Assembly (NCBI RefSeq): GCF_027587175.1
Contig: NZ_JAPCID010000058.1
Coordinates: 1-44,474 of the forward strand
From: Solirubrobacter deserti
Lineage (GTDB): Bacteria > Actinomycetota > Thermoleophilia > Solirubrobacterales > Solirubrobacteraceae
DNA: 44,474 nucleotides
Reading direction: 5' to 3'
Positions 18,118 to 25,914 of this stretch are shown here, in pieces (the stretch's first letter is position 1; every line of letters begins with the position of its first letter). Made by a program: the position numbers and the translations under genes. The notes under the pieces were generated by a model. It was not told the origin of the DNA. It saw only the letters and a list, made by a program, of their open reading frames with translations, and ran no database searches.

Positions 18118-18909
18118 GTGAGCGCGGCCGCGCTCGTGATCGTGCTCGGCTCCGCGGTGCTGCACGCGGGCTGGAACGCGCTGGTCGCAGGCGCGCGCGA
18201 CACGCACGCGACCGCCGCCGTCGCGATGCTCACCGGGGTCGCCGTGTTCGCGGTGCCCGCCGCGCTCACGTGGCGCTTGGAGGCCGAGGCGTGGCCGTAC
18301 ATCGCCGCTTCGGCCGGGCTCGAGCTGGCCTATTTCGCGTTGCTCGCCTCGACCTACAGCCGCGCGGACTACTCGTTCGCCTACCCGGTCGCGCGCGGGG
18401 CGGCGCCGGTGCTCGTCCTGCTGGTCAGCGTCGTCGCGCTCGGCGCGGACGTCTCGGCGCTCGCGATCGCCGGCATCCTCGCCGTCACCGGTGGCGTGTT
18501 GCTCGTGCGCGGCGTCGGCACGGAGGCCGTTGACGCGACGAGCCTGCTGTTCGCGCTCGGCGTGGGCGCGTGCATCGCGGGCTACACGCTCGTCGACGAT
18601 CACGGCGTCGAGCACGCGGCGCCGATCCCGTACTTCGTGGTCGTGCTGCTCGCCGCCGCGATCCCCTACGCGGCCGTCGTCGGACCCGCCCGCCTGCGCG
18701 GCGCCGTCGACCGGCGCTCGCTGCCCGCGGGCGGCGCGATGGCCGCCGCCTACATCCTCGTGCTGGCCGCGCTCGAACGCGCCCCCGCCGCGCCCGTGGC
18801 CGCGCTGCGGGAGACCAGCGTCCTGCTGGCCGGCGCGGGTGGCGGGCGCCGCCGGCTCGCGGGCTCGCTGCTGGTCGCGCTCGGCATCGCCGCCGTCGTG
18901 CTTGGATAG
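18118..18909 (+). CDS. EamA/DMT-superfamily transporter, possibly missing one helix
   Basis: 263-residue membrane protein of the drug/metabolite transporter type, with two EamA-like repeats (about 1-128 and 140-263). Typical motifs are SAVLHAGWNALV at the N-terminus, YSRADYSFAYPVARGAAPVL in repeat one, and LERAPAAPVAALRETSVLLA in repeat two. After RETSVLLA the family normally has a ninth helix and a GER motif; here it jumps to GAGGGRRRLAGSLLVALGIA, about 15 residues short. The frame is intact. Substrate unknown. GTG start with only a G-rich tract upstream. Confidence 0.75.
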   Translation: MSAAALVIVLGSAVLHAGWNALVAGARDTHATAAVAMLTGVAVFAVPAALTWRLEAEAWPYIAASAGLELAYFALLASTYSRADYSFAYPVARGAAPVLVLLVSVVALGADVSALAIAGILAVTGGVLLVRGVGTEAVDATSLLFALGVGACIAGYTLVDDHGVEHAAPIPYFVVVLLAAAIPYAAVVGPARLRGAVDRRSLPAGGAMAAAYILVLAALERAPAAPVAALRETSVLLAGAGGGRRRLAGSLLVALGIAAVVLG

Positions 18910-18914
18910 GCCAC

Positions 18915-19229
18915 GTGCCCACGCCGATGCTGTGCCTCGTCACGACGCCGCGCGCCGACGCGGCGCGGATCGCCGACGCGATCGTCACCGCACGCGAGGC
19001 CGCGTGCGTGAACATCGTCCCGACCGTCGACTCGGTCTACTGGTGGGAGGGGAAGGTCGAGCGCGACGAGGAGGCACTGCTCGTGGTCAAGACGACCGAG
19101 GAGCGGCTCGACAGCCTGCGCACGCTGCTCGACGAGATCCATCCGTACGACGTGTTCGAGCTGGTGGCGACGGCGATCGACGCCGGCAACGACGCGTACC
19201 TGCGCTGGATCACGGCGTCCGTGCGATAG
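18915..19229 (+). CDS. cutA: CutA1-family protein
   Basis: 104 residues. The CutA signature is clear: LVTTPRADAARIADAIVTAR, then EAACVNIVPTVDSVYWWEGK, EEALLVVKTTEERLDSL, and HPYDVFELVATAIDAGNDAY. CutA proteins are very stable trimers with a ferredoxin-like, PII-like fold, once linked to divalent-metal tolerance; their true role is unsettled. GTG 18915 is chosen because upstream codons of the frame lie within the transporter gene; ATG 18924 is an alternative. The 3' end overlaps the opposite-strand DUF192 gene by 20 bases. Confidence 0.9.
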   Translation: MPTPMLCLVTTPRADAARIADAIVTAREAACVNIVPTVDSVYWWEGKVERDEEALLVVKTTEERLDSLRTLLDEIHPYDVFELVATAIDAGNDAYLRWITASVR

Positions 19230-19548
19230 CGGCGACGAACCCGGCCGCGCAACCGCCGCGGACCTCGATCACCGACCGGGCCGCCAGGCACGTGCGAAAC
19301 CGGCGCGGTCGCACCGCCTCGTCCACCCGCACGACCGCGCCGGACCGGTCCAGCCAGATCAGGTCGAGCGCGAATCGCATCCCGAACGTGTGCACGGACC
19401 GGCACGGCGCCAGTTCGAGCCCGACGTCGGGCGGCATCTCGTCCATCCGCGACAGCCCTTTTCCTCGCGTCGCGCGGGTTCGAGCCGCGGCGATCCGCAG
19501 CCCACCGGGGAGTTCACGGGCTGGTAAGGCGTCCAGTCGTGCGACCAC
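19210..19548 (-). CDS. DUF192-family protein
   Basis: 112 residues with the DUF192 pattern: TRGKGLSRMDEMPPDVGLEL, then APCRSVHTFGMRFALDLIWL, VDEAVRPRRF and ARSVIEVRGGCA. Function of the family is not established; members are small beta-rich proteins, often exported, but no signal peptide is visible here. GTG start at 19548. It converges with cutA (20-base overlap) and diverges from the YqeY gene with a 35-base spacer. Confidence 0.8.
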   Translation of the reverse strand: MVARLDALPARELPGGLRIAAARTRATRGKGLSRMDEMPPDVGLELAPCRSVHTFGMRFALDLIWLDRSGAVVRVDEAVRPRRFRTCLAARSVIEVRGGCAAGFVAAIARTP

Positions 19549-19575
19549 GGAGGAGAATGCTGCCGGATCGCGACG

Positions 19576-19581
19576 TACACT
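19576..19581 (+). promoter_or_regulatory. TANNNT -10-like hexamer for the yqeY-phoH-ybeY-era cluster
   Basis: TACACT lies 2, 5 and 8 bases before three successive in-frame starts (ATG 19584, GTG 19587, TTG 19590). If transcription is leaderless the TTG or GTG would be used. Confidence 0.35.
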
Positions 19582-19583
19582 GA

Positions 19584-20018
19584 ATGGTGTTGCAGATAGC
19601 CGAGCGCATCAGAGCGGACGTGACCACCGCCATGAAGGCGGGGGAGCGCGATCGCGTCGCGGCGCTCCGGCTGATCCTGTCCGAGCTCCAGAAGGCGGAG
19701 AAAGAAGGCGGGGCGGACGAGCAGGCCGTCCTGCGGCGCGAGCGCAAGCGGCGCCGGGAAGCGGAGGAGACCTTCCGCGCGAACGGCCGGGCGGAGCTCG
19801 CGGACAAGGAAGCCGCGGAGGCCGAGATCATCGAGGCCTACCTGCCGCAGGAGCTGTCGGACGCGGAGCTGGAAGCCCTCGTCAACGCGGGAGTGGAGGC
19901 GACCGGAGCGTCGTCCCCGCGCGACATGGGCCGGGTGATCAAGCACGTGATGGAGGCCGCCGGCGGCCGCGCCGACGGCAAGAGGGTCTCGACCAAGGTG
20001 AAGGAAGCGCTTTCCTAG
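19584..20018 (+). CDS. GatB/YqeY-domain protein
   Basis: 144 residues covering a single YqeY domain: IAERIRADVTTAMKAGERDR, then VAALRLILSELQKAEKE, EIIEAYLPQELSDAELEALV and DMGRVIKHVMEAAGGRADGK. This helical domain is also the tail of GatB, where it contacts tRNA. The stand-alone protein has no firm role, though misacylated-tRNA handling is often proposed. The start is ambiguous among ATG 19584, GTG 19587 and TTG 19590; the family usually begins close to the LQIAER stretch, which favours the last. phoH starts directly after the stop codon. Confidence 0.88.
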   Translation: MVLQIAERIRADVTTAMKAGERDRVAALRLILSELQKAEKEGGADEQAVLRRERKRRREAEETFRANGRAELADKEAAEAEIIEAYLPQELSDAELEALVNAGVEATGASSPRDMGRVIKHVMEAAGGRADGKRVSTKVKEALS

Positions 20019-20996
20019 ATGGCACGTAGGCAGCTGGAGGTATCGAACGAGGTCGCGGCGGAGCTCGCCGGCTCCCGCGACGCCGCGCTGCGCACGCTGG
20101 AGGAGCAGCTCGACTGCGAGGTGTTCCTGCGCGGCAACATCGTCACGCTGGACGGTGAGGCCGAGGCGGTGCAGGTTGGCGCGACCGTCATCCGCGAGCT
20201 CTCGGCGATGGTCGAGCGCGGGCACGACATCGGGCCCGCGACGGTCGAGGCCGTCGCGCGCGTGCTCGAGTCCAGCGAGTCGCCCTCGCGCGTGCTCGAG
20301 GACGTCGTGTGGCGCCACCGCAACCTGCGCGTCGCCCCCAAGTCCGTCAACCAGAAGCGCTACGTGGACGCGATCCGTCGCTCGACGGTGACCTTCGGCG
20401 TCGGCCCGGCCGGCACCGGCAAGACGTTCCTGGCCATGGCGATGGCCACCGCGGCCCTGTCGCGCCGCGAGGTCAACCGCATCATCCTCACGCGGCCGGC
20501 GGTGGAGGCGGGCGAGCGGCTCGGCTTCCTCCCGGGCGACCTGATGGCCAAGGTGGACCCGTACCTGCGCCCGCTGTTCGACGCGCTCAACGACATGATG
20601 GACCCCGAGCGCGTGGCCACGCATCTCGAGAAGGGCGTGATCGAGGTCGCGCCGCTCGCGTTCATGCGCGGCCGGACGCTCAATGACTCGTTCGTGATCC
20701 TGGACGAAGCCCAGAACACGACGCCTGAGCAGATGAAGATGTTCCTCACCCGCCTCGGCTTCGGCTCGCGGATGGTCGTGACCGGCGACGTCACGCAGGT
20801 GGACCTGCCGCGCGACCAGAAGTCCGGCCTCGTGGTGGTGGGCGACATCCTCAAGGAGGTCGAGGGTGTGGAGTTCGTGCGCTTCGGCGGCGACGACGTC
20901 GTCCGCCACAAGCTCGTGCAGCGGATCGTGGAGGCCTACGACCAGCATGCGGCCGATCAGCCGTCCGGTCTGCGGCCGGCAAGACGTACCGCTTGA
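20019..20996 (+). CDS. phoH: PhoH-like ATPase
   Basis: 325 residues, the size of the classic PhoH. The N-terminal 110 residues form a KH-like region (LEEQLDCEVFLRGNIVTLDG). The ATPase core has Walker A GPAGTGKT at 129-136 and Walker B VILDEAQN at 226-233, followed by VTGDVTQVDLPR. PhoH proteins are linked to RNA metabolism and ribosome maturation and are nearly always beside ybeY, as here. ATG start abutting the yqeY stop. It reads into ybeY with little or no gap. Confidence 0.94.
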   Translation: MARRQLEVSNEVAAELAGSRDAALRTLEEQLDCEVFLRGNIVTLDGEAEAVQVGATVIRELSAMVERGHDIGPATVEAVARVLESSESPSRVLEDVVWRHRNLRVAPKSVNQKRYVDAIRRSTVTFGVGPAGTGKTFLAMAMATAALSRREVNRIILTRPAVEAGERLGFLPGDLMAKVDPYLRPLFDALNDMMDPERVATHLEKGVIEVAPLAFMRGRTLNDSFVILDEAQNTTPEQMKMFLTRLGFGSRMVVTGDVTQVDLPRDQKSGLVVVGDILKEVEGVEFVRFGGDDVVRHKLVQRIVEAYDQHAADQPSGLRPARRTA

Positions 20997-21048
20997 ACGC
21001 GAAGTCGAGACACCCCCGCCGCCCCACCCCGATCATCCGACCTGGACA

Positions 21049-21429
21049 TTGTTAGAGGTTGACGTGATCGGCAGCGCGCTCCCGCGGGAGCGCGTCGAGG
21101 AGGCGGTGGGCTACGCCGCCGCCTCCGCGGGCATCTCCGAGGGTCACGTCGCGGTGTCGTTCGTGACGCCCGAGCGGATCGCCGAGCTCAACGAGACCTG
21201 GCGCGGGAAGGAAGGCCCCACTGATGTCCTCTCCTTCCCGATCGACGAGGACGACGAGGACCCGCTCGGCGAGCGTGAGCTCGGCGACGTCTTCATCTGC
21301 CCCGAGCACACGGTGGACCTGATGGAGGCCGTCGTCCACGGCGTGCTGCACTTGACGGGCATGGACCACGAGACCGACGAGGGCGAGATGCTCGCGCTGC
21401 AGGCCGAGATCATGGGGTGGCTGCGATGA
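21049..21429 (+). CDS. ybeY: Endoribonuclease YbeY
   Basis: Zinc-dependent RNase for 16S rRNA 3'-end maturation and ribosome quality control. About 126 residues from TTG 21049. The metal site HGVLHLTGMDHE begins at residue 97 and is intact; WRGKEGPTDVLSFPID is also diagnostic. The start is uncertain. TTG 21049 keeps the first strand (LEVDVIG). GTG 21064 has AGAGG five bases upstream but would cut that strand. ATG 20947 would add a Pro-rich leader overlapping phoH. The stop overlaps the era ATG (ATGA). Confidence 0.88.
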   Translation: MLEVDVIGSALPRERVEEAVGYAAASAGISEGHVAVSFVTPERIAELNETWRGKEGPTDVLSFPIDEDDEDPLGERELGDVFICPEHTVDLMEAVVHGVLHLTGMDHETDEGEMLALQAEIMGWLR

Positions 21430-22310
21430 CCCGTTCCGGCTTCGTCGCGCTCGCCGGCCGGCCGAACGTCGGCAAGTCGACGCTCGTGAACGCGATGGTC
21501 GGCCGCAAGGTCGCGATCGTGTCCGACAAGCCGCAGACGACGCGGCGTGCGATCCGCGGCGTCGTCACCACGCCGGAGTTCCAGCTCGTGCTGACCGACC
21601 TGCCGGGCGTGCAGAAGCCGCGCGACGCGCTGACCTCCCGCATGCAGAAGCGGGTGGAGACGGAGCTGAGCGAGGCCGACGCCGCGCTGTTCGTGGTCAA
21701 TGGCGACCAGGGCATCGGCGGTGCCGGGGACCGCTTCATCGCCGAGGCGCTCAGCCAGGCGAGGGTCCCGATCGTCATCGCCGTGAACAAGATCGACCGG
21801 ATGAACCACGACAAGACGGTGAAGTCGCTGGTCCTCACGGAGGAGCTCGGCCTCCCCGAGGCCGACGTGTTCCCGATCTCCGCCCGCACGGGCAAGGGCG
21901 TGCCCGCGCTGGTCGACCATCTCGCGAGCCTGCTCCCCGAGGGCCCGTTCTACTTCCCGCCCGAAGACCACTCCGACCAGCCCGAGGACGTCCTGCTGGC
22001 CGAGCTCGTCCGCGAGCAGGTGCTCCTGCGCACCCGTCAGGAGGTCCCGCACGCGGTCGAGGTCCAGGTCGAGGAGATCGAGGAGCGCGACAATGTGACC
22101 GCGGTCCGCGCGATCATGTGGGTGGAGACCGAGTCCCAGAAGGGCATCCTGATCGGCCACCACGGCCGCATGATCAAGTCGATCGGCACGGCCGCGCGCA
22201 AGGAGATCGAGCGCGAGCTGGCCGACCACGTCCACCTGGACCTGTCCGTCCGCGTTCGCCGCTCCTGGCGCGCCGACGACGCGCTACTGGACCGGCTGGG
22301 GATCACGTAG
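21426..22310 (+). CDS. era: GTPase Era
   Basis: Essential GTPase that binds 16S rRNA near its 3' end during 30S assembly. 294 residues from ATG 21426, which overlaps the ybeY stop. G1 GRPNVGKST at 11-19, switch region KPQTTRRAI, G3 DLPGV, G4 NKID, G5 SART, and a C-terminal KH domain with KGILIGHHGRMIKSIGTAAR. An upstream in-frame GTG at 21417 is possible but less likely. YbeY and Era cooperate in 16S maturation, consistent with their coupling. The 3' end overlaps the opposite-strand PH-domain gene by 27 bases. Confidence 0.96.
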   Translation: MTRSGFVALAGRPNVGKSTLVNAMVGRKVAIVSDKPQTTRRAIRGVVTTPEFQLVLTDLPGVQKPRDALTSRMQKRVETELSEADAALFVVNGDQGIGGAGDRFIAEALSQARVPIVIAVNKIDRMNHDKTVKSLVLTEELGLPEADVFPISARTGKGVPALVDHLASLLPEGPFYFPPEDHSDQPEDVLLAELVREQVLLRTRQEVPHAVEVQVEEIEERDNVTAVRAIMWVETESQKGILIGHHGRMIKSIGTAARKEIERELADHVHLDLSVRVRRSWRADDALLDRLGIT

Positions 22311-23747
22311 CGCGCTGCGCGCGTCTGTCGCTTCCAGGTGGCGGATGCGCGCGGTGGTGCTCTTCCCGAACGCCACCGCCAGCGTGGCGAGCTGCGCCCG
22401 GCGCTGGAACGGGTTCTGGGAGACGGTGTGCGACTCGCGCAGCCGCGCGGGCGCGAGCACGGTCGTGCGCGCGATCAGCAGCGAGCGCACGGCGAGCCGG
22501 CCGTCCGCGACGTGCCAGCCCGCGTCGCGCCAGCGCGCCCAGCCGTAGAGCGAGACCACGAGCGCGATCACCGACCACGGGCCCAGCAACAGCCACCCGC
22601 CGATCGTCAGTGCGAGCGCGACCAGCGCCGGAACGAGCACGTAGCGGCGCAGCGCACGCCGCGGCGGGCGCTCGACCACCAGCTCGTCCGCGAACTCGGG
22701 CAGGAACTCGTCCAGGAACGCGCGCACGTCGCGCACGCGCAGGACGGGGAACAGGGTCCGCGCCGCGCTCGCCTCGTCCGCGTAACCCGTGACCTCGACG
22801 GTGAGGGCGCACAGGCCGAACGGGCGCCGCAGCAGGCCCTCCACCACCCGCACGGCGCGCACCCGGCCGACCGGCACGGTCGCCTCGTTGCGCGAGATCA
22901 GGCCGCGCCGCACGCGCAGGCGCTCCTGATCGCGTACGAGCGTGAAGCCGCCGAACGCGATCACCGACCCCGCGATCGACAGCAGCCACGCGAGCGCCAG
23001 CAGGCCGACGACGACCAGCACGGCGGCGGTGACCGACTGGGGGAGGAAGCGCACGGCGTCCTCCTGCTCGGACTCGCCGACCTGGCCGACCACCTGGCCG
23101 AGCGCGGCCACGACCGGCACGAGCACGCCGAGCTGGCCCGCCGTGAGCGCGGTGATCGCCAGCTCCCGGCCCGTCAGGCGGCGCGAACGTCCCGTCTCCT
23201 CGACCGCCGCGACCGGGACGGCTCCAAGCCGCGCGGCGCGCAGGTCCTCCACGGCTTCGGGCGCCAGCGCGGGCAGCGCGACCTCGCCGCCCTTCTTGCC
23301 CGCGCCGGTCTGCACGTCGACGGCGAACACGCCGAACGCGCGCTGCAGCGGGCCCTGGTGGACGTCCAGGCCCTCGATGCGCTCGAGCGGGACCTTGGTC
23401 TCACTGCGGCGCAGCAGCCCGGTGTGGTGGTGGACGGCGGCCTCGTCGATCCACCACCTCGTCGTGCTCCAGCGCACGTAGCCGCTCACGCCCGCGATCA
23501 CGAGCCCGGCGCCCGCGAACGCCGCCGCCCGAACCAGCTCGCGGGCCTCGAACTCGCCGCCCAGCAGCGGCATGACGACGATGATCAGCAGCGGGAACAG
23601 GCCCTGGCGCAGCGCGGCCGCGGAGTACACGACCAACGCGGCCGGATGCAACCGCCGACGCTCGGCCGGCGGCCTCGCGCCGGTGGGAGCACTCGCCCCG
23701 GGGGCTCGTTCTCCCGCCTGGAGCTGGGTGCCGTCGGGATCAGGCAT
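22284..23747 (-). CDS. Membrane protein with three bacterial PH (bPH2/DUF304) domains, YdbT-like
   Basis: 487 residues. Two N-terminal helices (about 38-85) are followed by PH-like domain 1 (about 95-170, WIDEAAVHHHTGLL... VPLERIEGLDV). Two helices follow, then PH-like domain 2 (about 265-345, RLRVRRGLISRNEATVPVGR). Two more helices (about 370-400) precede PH-like domain 3 (about 405-480, RLAVRSLLIARTTVLAPARL). This is the layout of Bacillus YdbT, which is paired with the smaller YdbS, as here. Role unknown; some members affect stress resistance. It overlaps the upstream gene by 8 bases and era by 27. Confidence 0.85.
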   Translation of the reverse strand: MPDPDGTQLQAGERAPGASAPTGARPPAERRRLHPAALVVYSAAALRQGLFPLLIIVVMPLLGGEFEARELVRAAAFAGAGLVIAGVSGYVRWSTTRWWIDEAAVHHHTGLLRRSETKVPLERIEGLDVHQGPLQRAFGVFAVDVQTGAGKKGGEVALPALAPEAVEDLRAARLGAVPVAAVEETGRSRRLTGRELAITALTAGQLGVLVPVVAALGQVVGQVGESEQEDAVRFLPQSVTAAVLVVVGLLALAWLLSIAGSVIAFGGFTLVRDQERLRVRRGLISRNEATVPVGRVRAVRVVEGLLRRPFGLCALTVEVTGYADEASAARTLFPVLRVRDVRAFLDEFLPEFADELVVERPPRRALRRYVLVPALVALALTIGGWLLLGPWSVIALVVSLYGWARWRDAGWHVADGRLAVRSLLIARTTVLAPARLRESHTVSQNPFQRRAQLATLAVAFGKSTTARIRHLEATDARSALRDPQPVQ

Positions 23748-24186
23748 CCTCGTCGTCGGTCTCCGCGCGGGCGGCGATCCGCTCGCGCAGCTCCTCCGCG
23801 TCCGCCTGGGCCAGCAGCGGGATCGTGTGCGAGCCGGCGGCGTTGAACACGTTCACGGTCGCGAGGTCGAACGCCTGCTCGAACAGGCCGCGCTGGGTCT
23901 CGACGTGCTGGACGCGCACCCACGGGATCAACGTCCGGCTGACCGTGAGCGCACCGTGCTGGATGTCGATCCCCTCCTCGGTGAGGTCCCACCGCCAGCG
24001 CCGCCAGCGCAGCTCGGGAACGACGATCACCCACGCCGCGCCGAGCACGAGCGGGCCGATCCACGGCCACGGACCCGCCCCGTCCACGGCGAGCGCGACG
24101 ATCACGCCCGCGATCAGCACCAGCAACCAGAACACCAGCGCGGACAGCCGCCAGACGCGGCGCGCGATGGGGGAGAGCGACCTCAT
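23740..24186 (-). CDS. Single bPH2 (DUF304) membrane protein, YdbS-like
   Basis: 148 residues from ATG 24186. Two helices (about 10-50: VWRLSALVFWLLVLIAGVIV and WIGPLVLGAAWVIVVPEL) precede one bacterial PH-like domain (WDLTEEGIDIQHGALTVSRT, then LIPWVRVQHVETQRGLFEQA). The tail is acidic. The frame is open further upstream, but that part lies inside the ATPase gene, and ATG 24186 overlaps its stop (ATGA). It forms an operon with the YdbT-like gene downstream, and the two products probably form a complex. Confidence 0.85.
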   Translation of the reverse strand: MRSLSPIARRVWRLSALVFWLLVLIAGVIVALAVDGAGPWPWIGPLVLGAAWVIVVPELRWRRWRWDLTEEGIDIQHGALTVSRTLIPWVRVQHVETQRGLFEQAFDLATVNVFNAAGSHTIPLLAQADAEELRERIAARAETDDEDA

Positions 24187-25112
24187 GCGAAAGCGTCGGC
24201 GAGCTGGTGGTAGTGGTCGCGCTCCAGGTCGGACTCGAAGACGAACGGCAGCGAGGTGACCGGCGCGTCGGTCGCGCCCTCCAGGCGCCGCACGTGCGCG
24301 CGCTGGGCCTTCACCCGCTCGTGCACCTCCAGCGCCGCCCGTACGGCGCCCTCGCGCGGGGCGGCGCGCAGCTTGGTCACGTCCGCCGAGGAGAAGCGCT
24401 CGGGCCACATCGCGTTCATCACCACGGCGTCGAAGGAGAGACCGATCTCACGCTGCAGCCGCGCCTCGAGCTCGATCGTCTCGGTCACCGGCATCTCCTC
24501 CGGCAGGGCCACACCGACGTAGGCCGTGCGGGCCGGGTCCGAGAGCAGCTCCGAGACCTTGTACGCCTGGCGCCGGATCGGGCCGACACGCGCGATCTCG
24601 CCGAACGTCCGCGGCGTCGTGAGCATCCCGATCCCGTGCCCGGACGCGGGCGCGTCGACCACCACGAGGTCGTAGGTGCGGTTGCCGGAGCTCCAGCGCT
24701 GGGGCTGCGCGAGCTCCCACACCTTCGCGATCGTGATCAGCTCCTTGGCGCCCGGCGCGGCCGCCACGAAGTACTGGAACGCGTGCGAGTGCCCGAGCAC
24801 CTTCAGCGCCGTGCCGCCGACCTGCTTGGCCAGCCACTCCTCGAGTGCGGCCTGCGGGTCGATCGTGATCGCCCACAGGCCCTCGGCCAGCTCGACCTCC
24901 TGCTCGGAGCGCACGCCCTGGCGCGCGAAGGCGCGCGACATCCGGTCCTGCTCGGCGACTTCGCACACGATGGTGCGCCGGCCGGTGCGCGCGGCGGCCA
25001 GCCCGAGGGCGGCGGCGACGGTCGTCTTTCCGACGCCGCCCTTGCCTGTCACGTAAAGAACCGAGCGATCTCGCAGCAGCGCGTCCACGTAGGGCACCCT
25101 AGTGGGAGGCAT
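24183..25112 (-). CDS. ArsA/Get3-family ATPase
   Basis: 309 residues with a deviant Walker A motif GKGGVGKTT (about 23-31), as in ArsA, Get3 and MinD-type ATPases. DAPASGHGIGML and the MNAMWP strand fit actinobacterial ArsA-like proteins. These usually occur as adjacent pairs; only one is present here. There are no arsenic genes nearby, so anion transport is unlikely and a membrane-protein or regulatory role is more plausible. ATG 25112 is the longest start. GTG 25088 is a good alternative because a minus-strand TAGGGT hexamer lies 7 bases before it and the shorter protein begins just before the P-loop. First gene of a three-gene operon with the PH-domain proteins. Confidence 0.83.
   Translation of the reverse strand: MPPTRVPYVDALLRDRSVLYVTGKGGVGKTTVAAALGLAAARTGRRTIVCEVAEQDRMSRAFARQGVRSEQEVELAEGLWAITIDPQAALEEWLAKQVGGTALKVLGHSHAFQYFVAAAPGAKELITIAKVWELAQPQRWSSGNRTYDLVVVDAPASGHGIGMLTTPRTFGEIARVGPIRRQAYKVSELLSDPARTAYVGVALPEEMPVTETIELEARLQREIGLSFDAVVMNAMWPERFSSADVTKLRAAPREGAVRAALEVHERVKAQRAHVRRLEGATDAPVTSLPFVFESDLERDHYHQLADAFA
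25096..25101 (-). promoter_or_regulatory. TANNNT -10-like hexamer for the ArsA-like ATPase operon
   Basis: On the minus strand TAGGGT lies 7 bases before the alternative GTG start at 25088. It falls inside the coding region if the longer ATG start is used. Confidence 0.3.
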
Positions 25113-25914
25113 GGATTCAGCGGTACGGCACGGATACGAGACGGCGCAGCGGATGCTCCGGCGCCACGACCCGACGTACTACCTCGCGACGCGCCGCCTG
25201 CCCGCTGCGCTGCGCCCCGCGACATACGCTCTCTACGGCTACGTGCGCGCGGCCGATCAGCTCGTCGACGGGCCGCGTCGCCCGGCCACGGCTCAAGCCC
25301 GCCGCGCCGCTCTGGACGCGTGGGAGGCGCAGCTCGCGGCGCCGACGCACCCGCTCGCGCTCGCGCTCGCGGACGCCGCCGCCCGCCACCGGCTCCCGCT
25401 GGAGGAGCTCGCCACCTACATGCGCTCGATGCGCACGGACTGCGAGCCGCCGATCCGGATCGAGACCTACGACCAGCTCGCCACCTACATGGACGGCTCC
25501 GCCGGCACCGTGGGGCGGATCATGGCCGCGCTGCTCGGCGTCCCGCCCGACCACCACGGCGACCTGGGCCGGCTCGGCGTCGCGTTCCAGCTCGCGAACT
25601 TCATCCGCGACGTGCGCGAGGACCAGAGCCTGGACCGCATCTACCTGCCCGCCGAGGACCGCGCGCGCTTCGGCGTGACCGACGCCGACCTCGCCGGCTC
25701 GAGCCCGCGCCTGTGCGCGCTGCTGTGCCACGAGGCCGAGCGCGCCCGCGCGCTGTTCGCGGCCGCCGCGCCCGCGATCGCCGCCGCGCCCGCCTCGGTC
25801 CGCCCGGGGGTGCGCCTCGCCGTCGCGCTCTACCGCCGGATGCTCGACAGCCCGCGCCCGACCGGCGTCCGTGTCTGGCACGTGCCGGGCGCCGCCCTCG
25901 AGACGCTGCGATGA
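25111..25914 (+). CDS. Phytoene/squalene synthase family protein
   Basis: 267 residues from ATG 25111 (GTG 25102 adds three). Head-to-head prenyl synthase fold. Aspartate-rich motif 1 is AADQLVD (Asp49, Asp53), where most phytoene synthases have DDxxD, so the second Asp is Gln. Motif 2 FIRDVREDQSLDRIYLP (Asp167, Asp171) is intact. TYMDGSAGTVGRIM is typical of CrtB/HpnD-like enzymes. Expected to condense two prenyl diphosphates to phytoene, squalene or presqualene diphosphate. GGGAGG lies just before ATG 25111. It overlaps the next gene (ATGA), a reductase that may modify its product. Confidence 0.85.
   Translation: MDSAVRHGYETAQRMLRRHDPTYYLATRRLPAALRPATYALYGYVRAADQLVDGPRRPATAQARRAALDAWEAQLAAPTHPLALALADAAARHRLPLEELATYMRSMRTDCEPPIRIETYDQLATYMDGSAGTVGRIMAALLGVPPDHHGDLGRLGVAFQLANFIRDVREDQSLDRIYLPAEDRARFGVTDADLAGSSPRLCALLCHEAERARALFAAAAPAIAAAPASVRPGVRLAVALYRRMLDSPRPTGVRVWHVPGAALETLR

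Noticed and set aside
18491-20029. 512-residue plus-strand frame across the transporter, cutA and yqeY genes
   Set aside because: It has shadow composition and is out of frame with three recognisable proteins.
24207-25910. Long extension of the reductase frame (928 residues in total)
   Set aside because: The part before 25911 is antisense to the ATPase and out of frame with the synthase. The flavoprotein begins at the ATG overlapping the synthase stop.
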